DNA of 64,000 bases from Halorientalis sp. LT38 (GCF_037031225.1 NZ_JAYEZN010000001.1:3038001-3102000); one strand, 5' to 3'. Positions 32,326 to 40,700 are shown, counted from the first letter of the stretch. Notes: generated from the sequence alone by a model not told the origin. A program made the numbers and translations.

Positions 32326-32346
32326 ACGCGGTCGGGGGGTCTCGCC

Positions 32347-32757
32347 TCAGCCGAGGAGCCGCTGGTGTTCGACTTTCAGACAGCGGTCCTGGACGACGCG
32401 GAGGCCCGCCTCCTCGGCCCGGGCCGCCGCCTCGTCGTCGACGATGCCGAGCTGGGTCCAGACGACCTGCACGTCGTCGCGTTCCAGCGTCTCGTCGACG
32501 ATCCCGGCGACCTCCTCGCTCGGGCGGAACACGTCCACGACGTCGATCGCCTCGTCGACGTCGGCGAGGGAGTCGGCCGCGGGCCGGCCGAGGATCTCGT
32601 CCGCGTAGGGGTTCACCGGGACGATCTCGTAGCCGTGGCGCTGCATGTACGCCGGGATGTCGTGGGCGGCCTTCCCCTCGGTCGCCGAGCAGCCGACGAC
32701 GGCGATCGTCTCGAGGCCGAGGATCTCGCGGAGTTCCGCGTCTGTTTCGACTGGCAT
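32347..32757 (-). CDS. CoA-binding domain protein (YccU-like)
   Basis: A 136-residue single Rossmann-like CoA-binding domain: GLETIAVVGCSATEGKAAHDIPAYMQRHGYEIVPVNP (about residues 14-50) is the CoA-binding core, and VWTQLGIVDDEAAARAEEAGL and QDRCLKVEH complete the fold. Small stand-alone proteins of this type are widespread; their role is unclear. The 20-bp gap to the convergent DUF5798 gene shows compact packing. Confidence 0.88.
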   Translation of the reverse strand: MPVETDAELREILGLETIAVVGCSATEGKAAHDIPAYMQRHGYEIVPVNPYADEILGRPAADSLADVDEAIDVVDVFRPSEEVAGIVDETLERDDVQVVWTQLGIVDDEAAARAEEAGLRVVQDRCLKVEHQRLLG

Positions 32758-32848
32758 ACGAACAGCGAGGACGCCTGTGAGGAAAAGAGTGCTGGCGAGC
32801 CGGCTGCAACCGGCGTCGGCTCCGCGGTCGCCGTCGGTCGCCGGCCGT

Positions 32849-33484
32849 TCAGGGTTCGACCGTCTCGGTATCGACGCCGGGGAGCTGGAGAGTCACCGAG
32901 CGGTCCTCGTCGGTGCGGACGACGCCGTCGAACAGCTGGACGAGCGTGTTCATCGTCTCCTCGTCGTGGGCGGTCGAATCGATAACGTGGATGCCCACGG
33001 CCTCGGCGCTCTCGATGCGGCTGGTGAACACGTGCATGAACCGGAAGACGGTCTGCAGGTCCGAGTACATGAGCAGCGTCGACAGCGAGTCGACGAGCAC
33101 GCGGTTGCGTTTGCTCCCGCGCTCGCGGTAGAACTCCTCGACGAACTCGGAGAACTCGATCCCGATCCCGGTCATGTCCACCGGCGAGGAGGTGTACTTG
33201 ACGACGTCCGTGTCCGAGGCCGACTGGCCCTGGTGTCTGGTGACGCAGTCGACGACCCCGACGCGGGCCTCGTCCGGGTTCTCGAGGAGCGCGCGGAAGT
33301 CGGTCAGCACCCGCTCCGCGTTGTCCCGGGTGGTGACGACGATCGACCCGTCGCCGCGCTCGGACCCGGTTTTGAGCGCCTGCATCGCGACCTCGCGCTT
33401 GCCCGACAGCGGCGGCCCGGCCACGAGAATGTTCGTCCCGGGTTCCACTGTCGCGCCGCCGAACTCCGTCCCCAGATCGTACAT
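32849..33484 (-). CDS. RecA-superfamily ATPase (KaiC/GvpD-like)
   Basis: A 211-residue P-loop protein. Walker A reads LVAGPPLSGKREVAM (residues about 20-34), Walker B is NRVLVDSLSTLLMYSD, and a conserved Thr/Asp segment VVDCVTRHQGQSASD lies between. The domain is a single copy, shorter than KaiC. Haloarchaea have many such proteins linked to signalling or gas vesicle control; no gvp or taxis gene is near. A 129-bp gap to DGGGP synthase precedes it. Confidence 0.8.
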   Translation of the reverse strand: MYDLGTEFGGATVEPGTNILVAGPPLSGKREVAMQALKTGSERGDGSIVVTTRDNAERVLTDFRALLENPDEARVGVVDCVTRHQGQSASDTDVVKYTSSPVDMTGIGIEFSEFVEEFYRERGSKRNRVLVDSLSTLLMYSDLQTVFRFMHVFTSRIESAEAVGIHVIDSTAHDEETMNTLVQLFDGVVRTDEDRSVTLQLPGVDTETVEP

Positions 33485-33613
33485 GGAATTGCCTCGTTTC
33501 GAGCAACCGACTGCTGCCCCCTTGCAACGGCCGGTTCTTGCGTACCGTACAATCCTGCCGGCTCACATAAATGCTTTTGCGTCACGACGAGCGCCGACCG
33601 CCAGCCAGCGCCC

Positions 33614-34453
33614 TCAGACCAGCGCCGCGGCCCGCCCCACGACGAACGCCGCTGCGGCCAGAAACATCCCGTACTTGAGGTGGGACTGGCCGGCCGTCGG
33701 ATCCCCGAACCCCTCGTAGCCCGCGTAGAGCATCACCAGATCCGCCGGCACGACGGCCACGAGGTAGGCCACGCCGAAGGTGCCCAGGAGGTAGGGCACC
33801 GGACTGGCCAGCGCGGCGACGACCAGCAGCGCTGCCGCGAGGCCGAGCGACTGGCCCTCGCCGACCGCGATCGGGAGCGTGTTCAGCCCCTCCTCGCGAT
33901 CGCCCGCCACGTCCTCGACGTCCTTGATGATCTCGCGAGCGAGCGTCGACAGCGCGGCGAGCAGGAACAGGACCACGGTCGGCTCGATAGCCCCGACGGC
34001 CGCCCCGCCGAACAGGAACGTGCTCCCCCCGAGGTACGCCACCAGCGCGTTGCCGACGCCGGGGAGCCCCTTGAATAGCTCCGTGTAGGTGACCAGCGCG
34101 AGCAGGTTGAAGACGGCGATGGCGATGGCCGGAAGCGGCAAGAGCGCCAGCGTGAACGCGACCGCGGCGAGGAAGAGCCCGACGCTGAAGACGAGCGCGC
34201 CGCGGGGCGAGACAGCGCCCCGCGGGATCGGGCGGTCGGGCGCGTTGATCCGGTCGATCTCCCGGTCGAAGTAGTCGTTGATGGCGTTGCCGGCGCCGGT
34301 CGCGAACCCCGTCGCGACGACGGCGGCGACCACCTGTGGGGTCTGGAGCGACCAGCCGACGGCGACGAAGGCCCCGATGAACGTCAACACGCTTGCGGCG
34401 ACGGCGTTGATCGGCCGCGTTAGCTCGACGAGGCCGCGAACGCGCTCCATCAT
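33614..34453 (-). CDS. digeranylgeranylglyceryl phosphate synthase (UbiA family)
   Basis: A 279-residue prenyltransferase of the UbiA family that adds the second geranylgeranyl chain to geranylgeranylglyceryl phosphate in archaeal ether-lipid synthesis. The first Asp-rich motif is NAINDYFDREIDRINAPDRP (about residues 58-77) and the second is REIIKDVEDVAGDREEG. About eight membrane helices are present. Two adjacent ATG codons (34453 and 34450) open the protein; the farther upstream ATG at 34537 is not favoured because it falls next to the tRNA promoter. Confidence 0.9.
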   Translation of the reverse strand: MMERVRGLVELTRPINAVAASVLTFIGAFVAVGWSLQTPQVVAAVVATGFATGAGNAINDYFDREIDRINAPDRPIPRGAVSPRGALVFSVGLFLAAVAFTLALLPLPAIAIAVFNLLALVTYTELFKGLPGVGNALVAYLGGSTFLFGGAAVGAIEPTVVLFLLAALSTLAREIIKDVEDVAGDREEGLNTLPIAVGEGQSLGLAAALLVVAALASPVPYLLGTFGVAYLVAVVPADLVMLYAGYEGFGDPTAGQSHLKYGMFLAAAAFVVGRAAALV

Positions 34454-34522
34454 GTGGTGTCCTGCTGGGGAGCGAGTGATAAACAGTCCGATACCTCGCC
34501 GGGGCCGCTGCCAACCGAGTCG

Positions 34523-34529
34523 TTTAACA
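34523..34529 (+). promoter_or_regulatory. TATA-like box of tRNA-Arg
   Basis: TTTAACA, about 29 bp before the first base of the tRNA, in a GC-rich stretch. It fits a promoter of an archaeal stable RNA. Confidence 0.5.
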
Positions 34530-34555
34530 GGGCACACAGATAACCCGGTTACCGA

Positions 34556-34630
34556 GGGCGCTTAGCTCAGTCTGGACAGAGTACTTGGCTTCGGACCAAG
34601 CTGTCGCGGGTTCAAATCCTGCAGCGCCCA
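34556..34630 (+). tRNA. tRNA-Arg (anticodon UCG)
   Basis: A complete 75-nt cloverleaf: acceptor stem GGGCGCT/AGCGCCC, D-stem GCTC/GAGT, anticodon stem CTTGG/CCAAG around loop CTTCGGA (anticodon TCG, reading CGA), variable CTGTC, T-stem GCGGG/CCTGC around TTCAAAT, discriminator A. CCA is not encoded and no intron is seen. A second copy of its 3' tail lies about 190 bp downstream, described separately. Confidence 0.93.
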
Positions 34631-34822
34631 TGTTCTCGCCGCGAGCCATCACGGCGAGCGGCGAAACTGGCCGCGAAGGATTTGAACGAGGGGAGACGTG
34701 GTTCGAAAATCGCACGCTGCGATTTTCGTCATCACGAAAGAGCGCTTTGCGCTCTTTCGAACGACAGCGCCGAGCCTTGCGAGGCGACCGTCTCCACGTA
34801 GTTCACAATCCTGCAGCGCCCA
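34631..34822 (+). repeat. structured module after tRNA-Arg with inverted and direct copies of its T-arm
   Basis: No gene fits the gap 34631-34984. From left to right: a hairpin CTCGCCG/CGGCGAG (34634-34658); an inverted T-arm fragment AGGATTTGAAC (34677-34687; its reverse complement equals tRNA-Arg bases in GTTCAAATCCT); GGAGACG (34692-34698), which pairs with CGTCTCC (34789-34795); between them two perfect 11-bp hairpins with 3-nt loops (34704-34728 and 34735-34759); then a direct copy of the tRNA tail, GTTCACAATCC and CTGCAGCGCCCAT, at 34801-34822, 17 bases of it identical to the tRNA. Inverted and direct T-arm copies can pair, so the whole is one large folded element. Confidence 0.75.
34785..34820 (+). 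repeat. left copy of a 36-bp direct repeat (att-like)
   Basis: This 36-bp segment matches 37020-37055 at 30 of 36 positions, including an unbroken 14-bp run CGTAGTTCACAATC. Its right half is the second copy of the tRNA-Arg tail. The two copies bound a 2.2-kb segment with a K+ channel and a Na+/Ca2+ exchanger gene. Confidence 0.7.
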
Positions 34823-34984
34823 TACAACTGCGGTGCGATAATCGCCCGATAGCGCAGCGTTCATCGATCGAACGGGCACAGTTCGTTCGAATCCAGCGAG
34901 AGACGGATCGACCAGAGGTCCGATGCGCCACGAGCATCGCCGCCCGCCGACTGGAAAGACTTCCGAAGCGTGGAAAAGACTGCC

Positions 34985-35845
34985 TTACGTCCGGGAGTCG
35001 AGTTCCTGATAGATGACGTGGCCGCAGGCCTTGCAGTGCGACGCGTCCGGATCGTGATGTGACAGCCCGCAGTGTGGACAGGTGACGTTGACTTTCTCCT
35101 TGGACGCCCACTCCCTGACGAATTTACTCGCCTGCCGTGGGATGACGATGATCGCGGCCAGGATCGCGCCGACCGTCACCCACCGACCTGCCGTCGTGAC
35201 GGGGATGATATCGCCAAACCCCGTCGTCGAGAGCGTGATGACGGCGTAGTAGAAGGCGTCTCCGAACGTCGAGACGTCGGGATTCGACGCGGTTTCGACG
35301 CTGTAGAATACCGCGGCGGAGACGAACAGGAGGACCAGAATCGTCAACAGTAGCTTCGTGGCACGCAGCGTGTTGTCCGAGATCGTTCCGAAGAAAAACT
35401 CCGCATCGTCCGTAAAGCGGTAGAACCGCAGGACGCGGACGATCCGGATCGCACGCAGAAACCCGATCTGGAGCGCGCCGAGGGACACCGGAAGTGCGAA
35501 CACGAAGAGCGTCGGCAAGATCGCGAGCAGATCGACCATCGTGTACCCGTTGAAAAATTCCGAGATTCGATCGGGAGCGCCGTACAGTCGCAATACGTAT
35601 TCCACGGAGAAAATGAAGGCGATCCCGACCTCGAGACGCCAGAGCAGGGATCGGAACTCGGCGCCGATCGGGTACGTTTCGACGATGAAGATGCCGACGA
35701 ACACCAGATTGAGCCCCAGCAAGGCGACGTCGATGATCTTCCCGGGGATCGTCCTGTGATCCAGGAGGTAGAACTCGACTAACTCACGGCGGTTCCGTTC
35801 GTCCGAAACGGATGCGTCGCGGCCCATATCCCGCATTGGAGCCAC
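34985..35845 (-). CDS. voltage-gated-type potassium channel with C-terminal zinc ribbon
   Basis: A 286-residue six-helix channel. Helix S4 carries regularly spaced arginines (R131, R134, R137, R140, R143 in FLRAIRIVRVLRFYRF), as in voltage sensors. The selectivity filter is TLSTTGFGD (204-212), with TTGFGD where most channels have TVGYGD. The C-terminus has a zinc ribbon with C256, C259, C271 and C274 (CPHCG, CKACG), replacing the usual RCK domain. The start could also be the ATG at 35836 or 35827. It lies inside the repeat-bounded island and is divergent from the exchanger gene. Confidence 0.85.
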   Translation of the reverse strand: MAPMRDMGRDASVSDERNRRELVEFYLLDHRTIPGKIIDVALLGLNLVFVGIFIVETYPIGAEFRSLLWRLEVGIAFIFSVEYVLRLYGAPDRISEFFNGYTMVDLLAILPTLFVFALPVSLGALQIGFLRAIRIVRVLRFYRFTDDAEFFFGTISDNTLRATKLLLTILVLLFVSAAVFYSVETASNPDVSTFGDAFYYAVITLSTTGFGDIIPVTTAGRWVTVGAILAAIIVIPRQASKFVREWASKEKVNVTCPHCGLSHHDPDASHCKACGHVIYQELDSRT

Positions 35846-35992
35846 CCGGACATAACGAACGGGCCGTCACCACGCGGTGCGGTGAGGACTGTCGTCTATT
35901 CCAGAGGAGATTTTCGATGGACGCCCCCAGCCAGTCCACTGTCCTGCCACACTGAGGTACACTTTTCAGGGCGAGACGGCAATCGGTGAGCG

Positions 35993-37000
35993 ATGCCGGG
36001 CCTCCTCGTGTCCCTCGCCCTCGCCGTCGTCGCGACGCTGGTCATCTGGAAGGGCAGCGGATACTTCGAGCAGGCCGCGGAGCGGCTCAGCAAGTACTAC
36101 GGCTTGCCGGTCGCCGTCCACGGGGCCATCGTCGTGGCCGTCGGATCGAGTTTCCCGGAAATCAGTTCGATCGTCATCAGTACGGTCGTCCACGGCGACT
36201 TCTCCCTCGGGGTCGGCGCCATCGTCGGGAGCGCGATCTTCAACCTCCTCGTCATTCCGGCCCTCTCTGCCTTCTCGAGCGAGGACCTGGAAGCGACGCG
36301 GGACATCATCCACAAGGACGCGCAGTTCTACGTCATCAGCGTCCTCGTGCTATTCATCGTGTTCGCGCTCGGTGCGACGTACGTCCCGGGGGGCACGAAC
36401 AGCGCGGCGATCCTGACGCCGGCGCTGGTCGTCCTCCCGCTCGCAACCTACGGAATTTACGTCTTCCTCCATCAGCAGGACGCCAGCGATCACGTGGCCA
36501 AGGACGCTCCCGACGTCCGCCCGCTGAAAGAGTGGGGAACGCTCGCGGTGGCGCTGCTGGTCATCGCCGTCGGCGTCGAAGGGATCGTCCGCGCTGCCCT
36601 GTCGCTCGGCGATATTTTCGGGACACCGACCTTCCTGTGGGGCCTGACCGTGATCGCGGCCGGAACGAGCCTGCCCGACGCCTTCGTCAGCGTTCGGGCC
36701 GCCAAGAACGACGACAGCGTCACCAGTCTCACGAACGTCCTCGGGAGCAACACGTTCAATCTCCTGGTCGCCATCCCCGTCGGCGTCCTCCTGGCGGGCT
36801 CGGCGACCATCAACTTCCTCGTCGCCATCCCGACGATGGGATTCCTCGCGTTCGCGACGCTCGTCTTCATCGTCTTCACCCGGACCGACCTCGAAATCAC
36901 CGACCTCGAAGCGGCCGGGTTCGTCGGACTCTATGTGCTGTTTCTCCTCTGGATGACCCTCGAATCGATCGGCGTCATCGAGACTGTCAAGGGTATCTGA
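35993..37000 (+). CDS. sodium/calcium exchanger family antiporter
   Basis: A 335-residue cation antiporter of the CaCA family with about ten membrane helices. The two alpha repeats are visible: GSSFPEISSIVIS with GAIVGSAIFN (about residues 50-90) and GTSLPDAFVSV with NVLGSNTFN (about 225-255), with the ion-binding acidic and polar residues. It would exchange Na+ for Ca2+ or a similar cation. Together with the channel next to it, an ion-homeostasis pair is formed within the island. Confidence 0.9.
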   Translation: MPGLLVSLALAVVATLVIWKGSGYFEQAAERLSKYYGLPVAVHGAIVVAVGSSFPEISSIVISTVVHGDFSLGVGAIVGSAIFNLLVIPALSAFSSEDLEATRDIIHKDAQFYVISVLVLFIVFALGATYVPGGTNSAAILTPALVVLPLATYGIYVFLHQQDASDHVAKDAPDVRPLKEWGTLAVALLVIAVGVEGIVRAALSLGDIFGTPTFLWGLTVIAAGTSLPDAFVSVRAAKNDDSVTSLTNVLGSNTFNLLVAIPVGVLLAGSATINFLVAIPTMGFLAFATLVFIVFTRTDLEITDLEAAGFVGLYVLFLLWMTLESIGVIETVKGI

Positions 37001-37019
37001 TTGGGGCGAATCAACGGGC

Positions 37020-37055
37020 CGACCGCCTCCTCGTAGTTCACAATCTTGTAGGGTC
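37020..37055 (+). repeat. right copy of the 36-bp direct repeat (att-like)
   Basis: It matches 34785-34820 at 30 of 36 positions (differences at positions 7, 12, 27, 30, 33 and 35 of the repeat). It lies 20 bp past the exchanger stop and marks the right end of the two-gene segment. Confidence 0.7.
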
Positions 37056-37095
37056 ACATTCGTCGCCAGATTTCACCGCTCAATTCTCCAGTGAA

Positions 37096-37881
37096 TTACC
37101 GCCCTTCGAACTCCGGCTCCCGCCCCTCGATCCGAGCCTCGAACCCCTCGGTATAATCCTCGGTATCGGTCAGCGGCCCCGAAAGCGCCTGCTCGTATTC
37201 CAGCGACTCCTCCAGGGGCATATTCAGCGTGGCGTTCAGCACTTTCCGGGCTCGTTCCATGCCCAGCGGGGCGTTCTCGGCGAGCCGATCCGCCTGCGCC
37301 CGGGCGCGGTCGTCGACGTCTTCGGCGTCGCAGACCTCGTTCACCAGCCCGATCCGTTCGGCCTCTTCGGGCTCTATGAACTCCCCGGAGAGGACGAGTT
37401 CCTTGGCCTTCGCGAGGCCGACCAGCCGCGCCAGCCGCGTCGGTGCGCCGGCGCTGGGGAAGAGTCCCAGTTTCACCTCGATGACGCCGTACTGGGCGTC
37501 CTCGGAGATGATCCGGAAGTCCGCGGGCAGGGTCAACTCGAAGGCGCCCGCCGGGGCGGCGCGCTTGATGCCGGCGACGACTGGCACTCGGGCGTCGGCG
37601 ATGACCTCGGTGACGTCGCCGAGGCCGACTTCGAGTTCGCCGCCCTCCTCGGCGCGGCCGGCCATCATCTCCAGGTCCATCCCGGCGGAGAACACCGGGC
37701 CCTCGCCGAGCAGCGCGATCGCGCGGACGTCCTCGTCGGCGTCGACCTCCTCGAACGCCGTCCGGAGGTCGCCCAGGACGGCCTGGTTCATCGCGTTGCG
37801 TTTGTCCGGTCGGTTCAGGACGATATCGGCGCGGTGCCCGTCGATCTCCAGCGTGACGTGTCCAGTGCCAACTTCTCTCAT
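37096..37881 (-). CDS. enoyl-CoA hydratase/isomerase family protein
   Basis: A 261-residue crotonase-fold protein that binds a CoA thioester, probably in fatty acid or aromatic acid breakdown. The oxyanion-hole strand reads VRAIALLGEGPVFSAGMDLEMM and the second oxyanion Gly lies in AAPAGAFELTLPADFRIISED. The catalytic Glu of hydratases is not at the usual first site (P-A-G-A-F where E is often found), so the reaction may be isomerase- or hydrolase-like. It starts at MREVGTGHVTLEIDG. Length is normal. Confidence 0.87.
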   Translation of the reverse strand: MREVGTGHVTLEIDGHRADIVLNRPDKRNAMNQAVLGDLRTAFEEVDADEDVRAIALLGEGPVFSAGMDLEMMAGRAEEGGELEVGLGDVTEVIADARVPVVAGIKRAAPAGAFELTLPADFRIISEDAQYGVIEVKLGLFPSAGAPTRLARLVGLAKAKELVLSGEFIEPEEAERIGLVNEVCDAEDVDDRARAQADRLAENAPLGMERARKVLNATLNMPLEESLEYEQALSGPLTDTEDYTEGFEARIEGREPEFEGR

Positions 37882-38013
37882 GACACCGGAACGGCGGCCG
37901 CGCGGGCCTTAACTCTACGCGCTCTGGCACTCCGGGCTCGGAGGTCGGGCGTCACTGCTCGGAGGCGTCGATCGTCGCCAAAAAATGGTGTGCGGTCGGC
38001 CCGAACCGCTACC

Positions 38014-38048
38014 TGCGAACCGCGAATCGCGAACTGCGAACAGCGACC
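38014..38048. repeat. five 7-bp tandem units
   Basis: TGCGAAC, CGCGAAT, CGCGAAC, TGCGAAC, AGCGACC in a row, in the 203-bp gap between two genes. No coding value is seen. Confidence 0.5.
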
Positions 38049-38084
38049 CGCGGGGGCAGGGCGGTGGTCGTCGAGACCGATTCG

Positions 38085-39116
38085 TCAGGGCAGGCCGTTC
38101 AGGCCGATGTCGGCGCCCGCGTCGCCGCCATCGGTCTCGTTGTCGCCTGCCTCGTCGTCGACGTCGACGTCGGGATCGGTTTCGTCGTCGGCCGCGTCTT
38201 CCTCGTCCTCTTCGTCAGCCGCGTCTTCATCGTCGGCCGCCTCCGTCTCTACTTCGATGTCGTCGGTGTCGATTCCGTCGGTCTCGTTGGCGTCCGTGTC
38301 GTCGGTCGCGTTGTCGTCGGTGTCGTCGGTCTCGTCAGCCGCGTCGCCGTCGGGCTCGGGGACGATGTCGGGGCTCAGGTCCTCCGGACCGATGGGGTCG
38401 GTCTGCTGGAGGACCTGCAGGGTCTCGTTTTCGTCCTCGGCACCGATGGCGAGCAGCGAGGTCGCCTGTCCGCCCGTGAGGTCGGCGTCGACGGACTGGA
38501 TGATCTCACCGTCGGCGCCGCCGGCACGGATGTCGAAGGTGTAGTCGCCCTCGGGGATCGTCCTGTACATCGAGGAGTTACCGAAGCTCACCGACTCGAA
38601 GACCACGCCGTCGGTCTCGTTGAGCGTCACCGTCACGTCGGGAGCGCCGCGAACCAGGTGCGCCAGGCGGACGGAGGCGAGCTCTCCCGGCGGCTGCGTC
38701 GCGTTGTCGAGCAGGACGGCCGGCTCGATCTCTCCATCGCCCTCGTCGAACTGCCCGGCGGCCGCGACGGTGTAGTTCCCGCGCTCCTCTGCCTCGAACG
38801 TGGTCTCGAGGACCACGCCACCCGGGTCCTCGGCCGCGACCATCACGATGGTGTGATTGCCGGCTTCGACCTCCTGGTACTCGACTACCGAACCGGGTTC
38901 GACCTCCTGGAGGACTCGTTCACCGCCGATGTACACGTCCACCGCGGGCCCGTCCGCGACCCCGTGGACGAGTCGGATCTGTGCGCCGGGCTCGTCTTCG
39001 TCCTCGTCGTCTCCGTCCTCCTGTGCGATCGCTGGAGCGGCCACGACCAGGCCGCCAACGGCGACTAAGACCAGCGTAACGATCAGCAACGTCGTTCTGC
39101 TGTGTTTCGAAACCAT
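38085..39116 (-). CDS. secreted DUF4397 domain protein with acidic tail
   Basis: A 343-residue exported protein. The signal peptide (residues about 5-30) ends near AIAQEDG. The DUF4397 domain (about 45-230) contains IRLVHGVADGPAVDVYIGGERVL and ASVRLAHLVRGAPDVTVTL, the repeated R-x-x-H-x-x-x-x-x-P-x-V-D motif of the family. The last 100 residues are a long Asp/Glu/Thr/Ala tail. It is probably a surface or extracellular protein. The start at 39116 (MVSKHSRTT) is preferred to the ATG at 39134, which would place charged residues before the signal. Confidence 0.83.
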   Translation of the reverse strand: MVSKHSRTTLLIVTLVLVAVGGLVVAAPAIAQEDGDDEDEDEPGAQIRLVHGVADGPAVDVYIGGERVLQEVEPGSVVEYQEVEAGNHTIVMVAAEDPGGVVLETTFEAEERGNYTVAAAGQFDEGDGEIEPAVLLDNATQPPGELASVRLAHLVRGAPDVTVTLNETDGVVFESVSFGNSSMYRTIPEGDYTFDIRAGGADGEIIQSVDADLTGGQATSLLAIGAEDENETLQVLQQTDPIGPEDLSPDIVPEPDGDAADETDDTDDNATDDTDANETDGIDTDDIEVETEAADDEDAADEEDEEDAADDETDPDVDVDDEAGDNETDGGDAGADIGLNGLP

Positions 39117-39620
39117 GCAACACCGTTCCACCACGGACCAACCCTTGGTTATAGGGAAAGTAGCAGACGCGGCGACTGTTGCCCCTGCTCGTAAGTGCAG
39201 CTAGTCGTGACTGTCGAATCGCGGACACACGGTGTCGACCCCCGGGCAGCGAGCCGGCGGGTGTCCGAAATCCTGACGGACGCCGACGGTGCCAGTGGCC
39301 CCGAACGACCGCCAAAGCCGGCGCTGAAGGGATCCGCAGCAAGGCTGTAGCCGGTGGTATGACACGTCGTTGCATCGGGCTGGATACGGTTTTGTTCGGC
39401 TTTCTATCCGCGAATCGACACTCGATCGCGGGGGTTCGGCGGCGGTTCGACTCACGGGGCCTGACTGTCGCTTCCGACGAGAACTGGTCGCGGCGTAAGC
39501 CGGGCCCGGATAGTCGCCGAGCCCGTGCGGTCGGTGACTGCCGCGTGGCGCCGGCCGGTCGACGGTACGGGCTGGATTACAATCTCTGCGGGACTCCGAC
39601 GGGGGGATCGGACGAAGTGT
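39117..39620. other. gene-free region of 504 bp
   Basis: No frame on either strand has halophilic composition or known motifs. It lies between divergent genes and must contain the promoters of the DUF4397 gene (AT-rich bases near 39140-39160, CCAACCCTTGGTTATAGGG) and of the TauE gene. I see nothing else definite. Confidence 0.4.
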
Positions 39621-40637
39621 ATGTCGAACGGGTCTCTCTCAGACATCGACGTCGACTACGAGGAACCGGCCTACGAACAACCGGAGATCGACGCAGTCGC
39701 GCGCGAACTCGACGAGCGACCGCTCGCGGTCCGGGCCGCCATCGGTGCGCGGACGCGACGACGACTGCTCTGGCTCGGCCTCGGCTTCCTCGGCTCGCTC
39801 CTGGCGGGTCTTTTGGCCCTCGGCGTCCGGCCGAGCGATCCAGCGGCGATCGGTCGCGTCCTCGTCCCGACGGTGATCCTCGCCGCCGCCGTCTTCGAGA
39901 CGTTCGATTCGGCGTCCGGGATGGGGTTCGGAACGGCACTCTCCCCGCTGCTGTTCTCGCTGGGGTATTCCCCGCTGGAGGTCGTCCCCGCTCTGTTCAT
40001 CGCCGAGAGTACGACCGGCTTACTGGCCGGTGCGATGCACCACGAGTTCCGGAACGTCGAGTTCTCCGTTCGGCCCCCGCTCACGGAGGCGACCCGTGCG
40101 GTGGTCGTGTTGACGGCCGGCGGCGTCGTCGGCGTCGTCCTCTCGGTCGCGCTCGGGTATCTGGCCTTCAGTCTCCCGGCCGCGCTCGTCGAGGCCTACG
40201 TGGCAGTCCTGGTGATCTCGATGGGCGTGATCGGCCTCCTGCGCGAGTCCCTCCCCCGGTCGGACGTCTACCGGCCGCGACGGCTGGCGGGGTTCGCCCT
40301 GCTCGCCGGCGTCAACAAGGGGATCTCTGGCGGGGGCTTCGGCCCTGTCGTGACGCTCGGACAGATCTTCGCCGGCGTCTACGAGAAGACGGCGACCGCG
40401 ATCACCTCGCTGGCCGAGGGGCTGGTCTCGCTGGTCGGTATGGCCGTCTACCTGGCGCTGTTCGCGGCCGGCTTCCCGATCAGTTATCAGCTGCTCCCCT
40501 CCCTGCTCGTCGGATCGGTGATCGCCGCCGTCCTGGCTCCCTACATCGTCCGCGTTCTGCCCGGGCGAATCCTGGGCCCGCTCATCCCCGCGTACGCGTT
40601 CGCCATCGGCCTCGTCATGCTCTTGCAGTACCTCTGA
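39621..40637 (+). CDS. TauE/SafE-type sulfite exporter family permease
   Basis: A 338-residue membrane protein. A polar acidic N-terminus (about 40 residues) is followed by about eight membrane helices in two halves. The conserved TauE/SafE features include SAMGxG-like SASGMGFGTALSPLLF near residue 95 and GVNKGISGGGFGPVVTLGQ near 230. It probably exports a small sulfur-containing or organic anion. The start at 39621 (MSNGSLSDID) is supported by the acidic tail; the longer frame upstream is not. It has no operon partner. Confidence 0.85.
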   Translation: MSNGSLSDIDVDYEEPAYEQPEIDAVARELDERPLAVRAAIGARTRRRLLWLGLGFLGSLLAGLLALGVRPSDPAAIGRVLVPTVILAAAVFETFDSASGMGFGTALSPLLFSLGYSPLEVVPALFIAESTTGLLAGAMHHEFRNVEFSVRPPLTEATRAVVVLTAGGVVGVVLSVALGYLAFSLPAALVEAYVAVLVISMGVIGLLRESLPRSDVYRPRRLAGFALLAGVNKGISGGGFGPVVTLGQIFAGVYEKTATAITSLAEGLVSLVGMAVYLALFAAGFPISYQLLPSLLVGSVIAAVLAPYIVRVLPGRILGPLIPAYAFAIGLVMLLQYL

Positions 40638-40677
40638 GGGATCCGGGCGGCGTAAAAACCGGTAGGCCGGGTAAACC

Positions 40678-40700
40678 GACGGCGGCGCGAATACGCCGTC
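40678..40700. terminator. inverted repeat after the TauE gene
   Basis: GACGGCG (40678-40684) and CGCCGTC (40694-40700) can form a 7-bp stem with a 9-base loop; GTT follows. It sits 40 bp past the TauE stop and could end its transcript, though archaeal terminators usually depend on T-runs. Confidence 0.4.

Noticed and set aside
35846-35992. A possible short gene between the channel and the exchanger
   Set aside because: Only the divergent promoter region is seen; no frame has the right composition.
34785-37055. Active transposon explanation for the bounded island
   Set aside because: There is no transposase, no terminal inverted repeats at the island ends and no short target duplication; tRNA-tail repeats fit an integrase-type or recombination origin better.
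39201-39455. An 84-codon reverse frame in the gap before the TauE gene
   Set aside because: It is Cys/Arg/Ser rich, without acidic bias or motif, and is probably chance.
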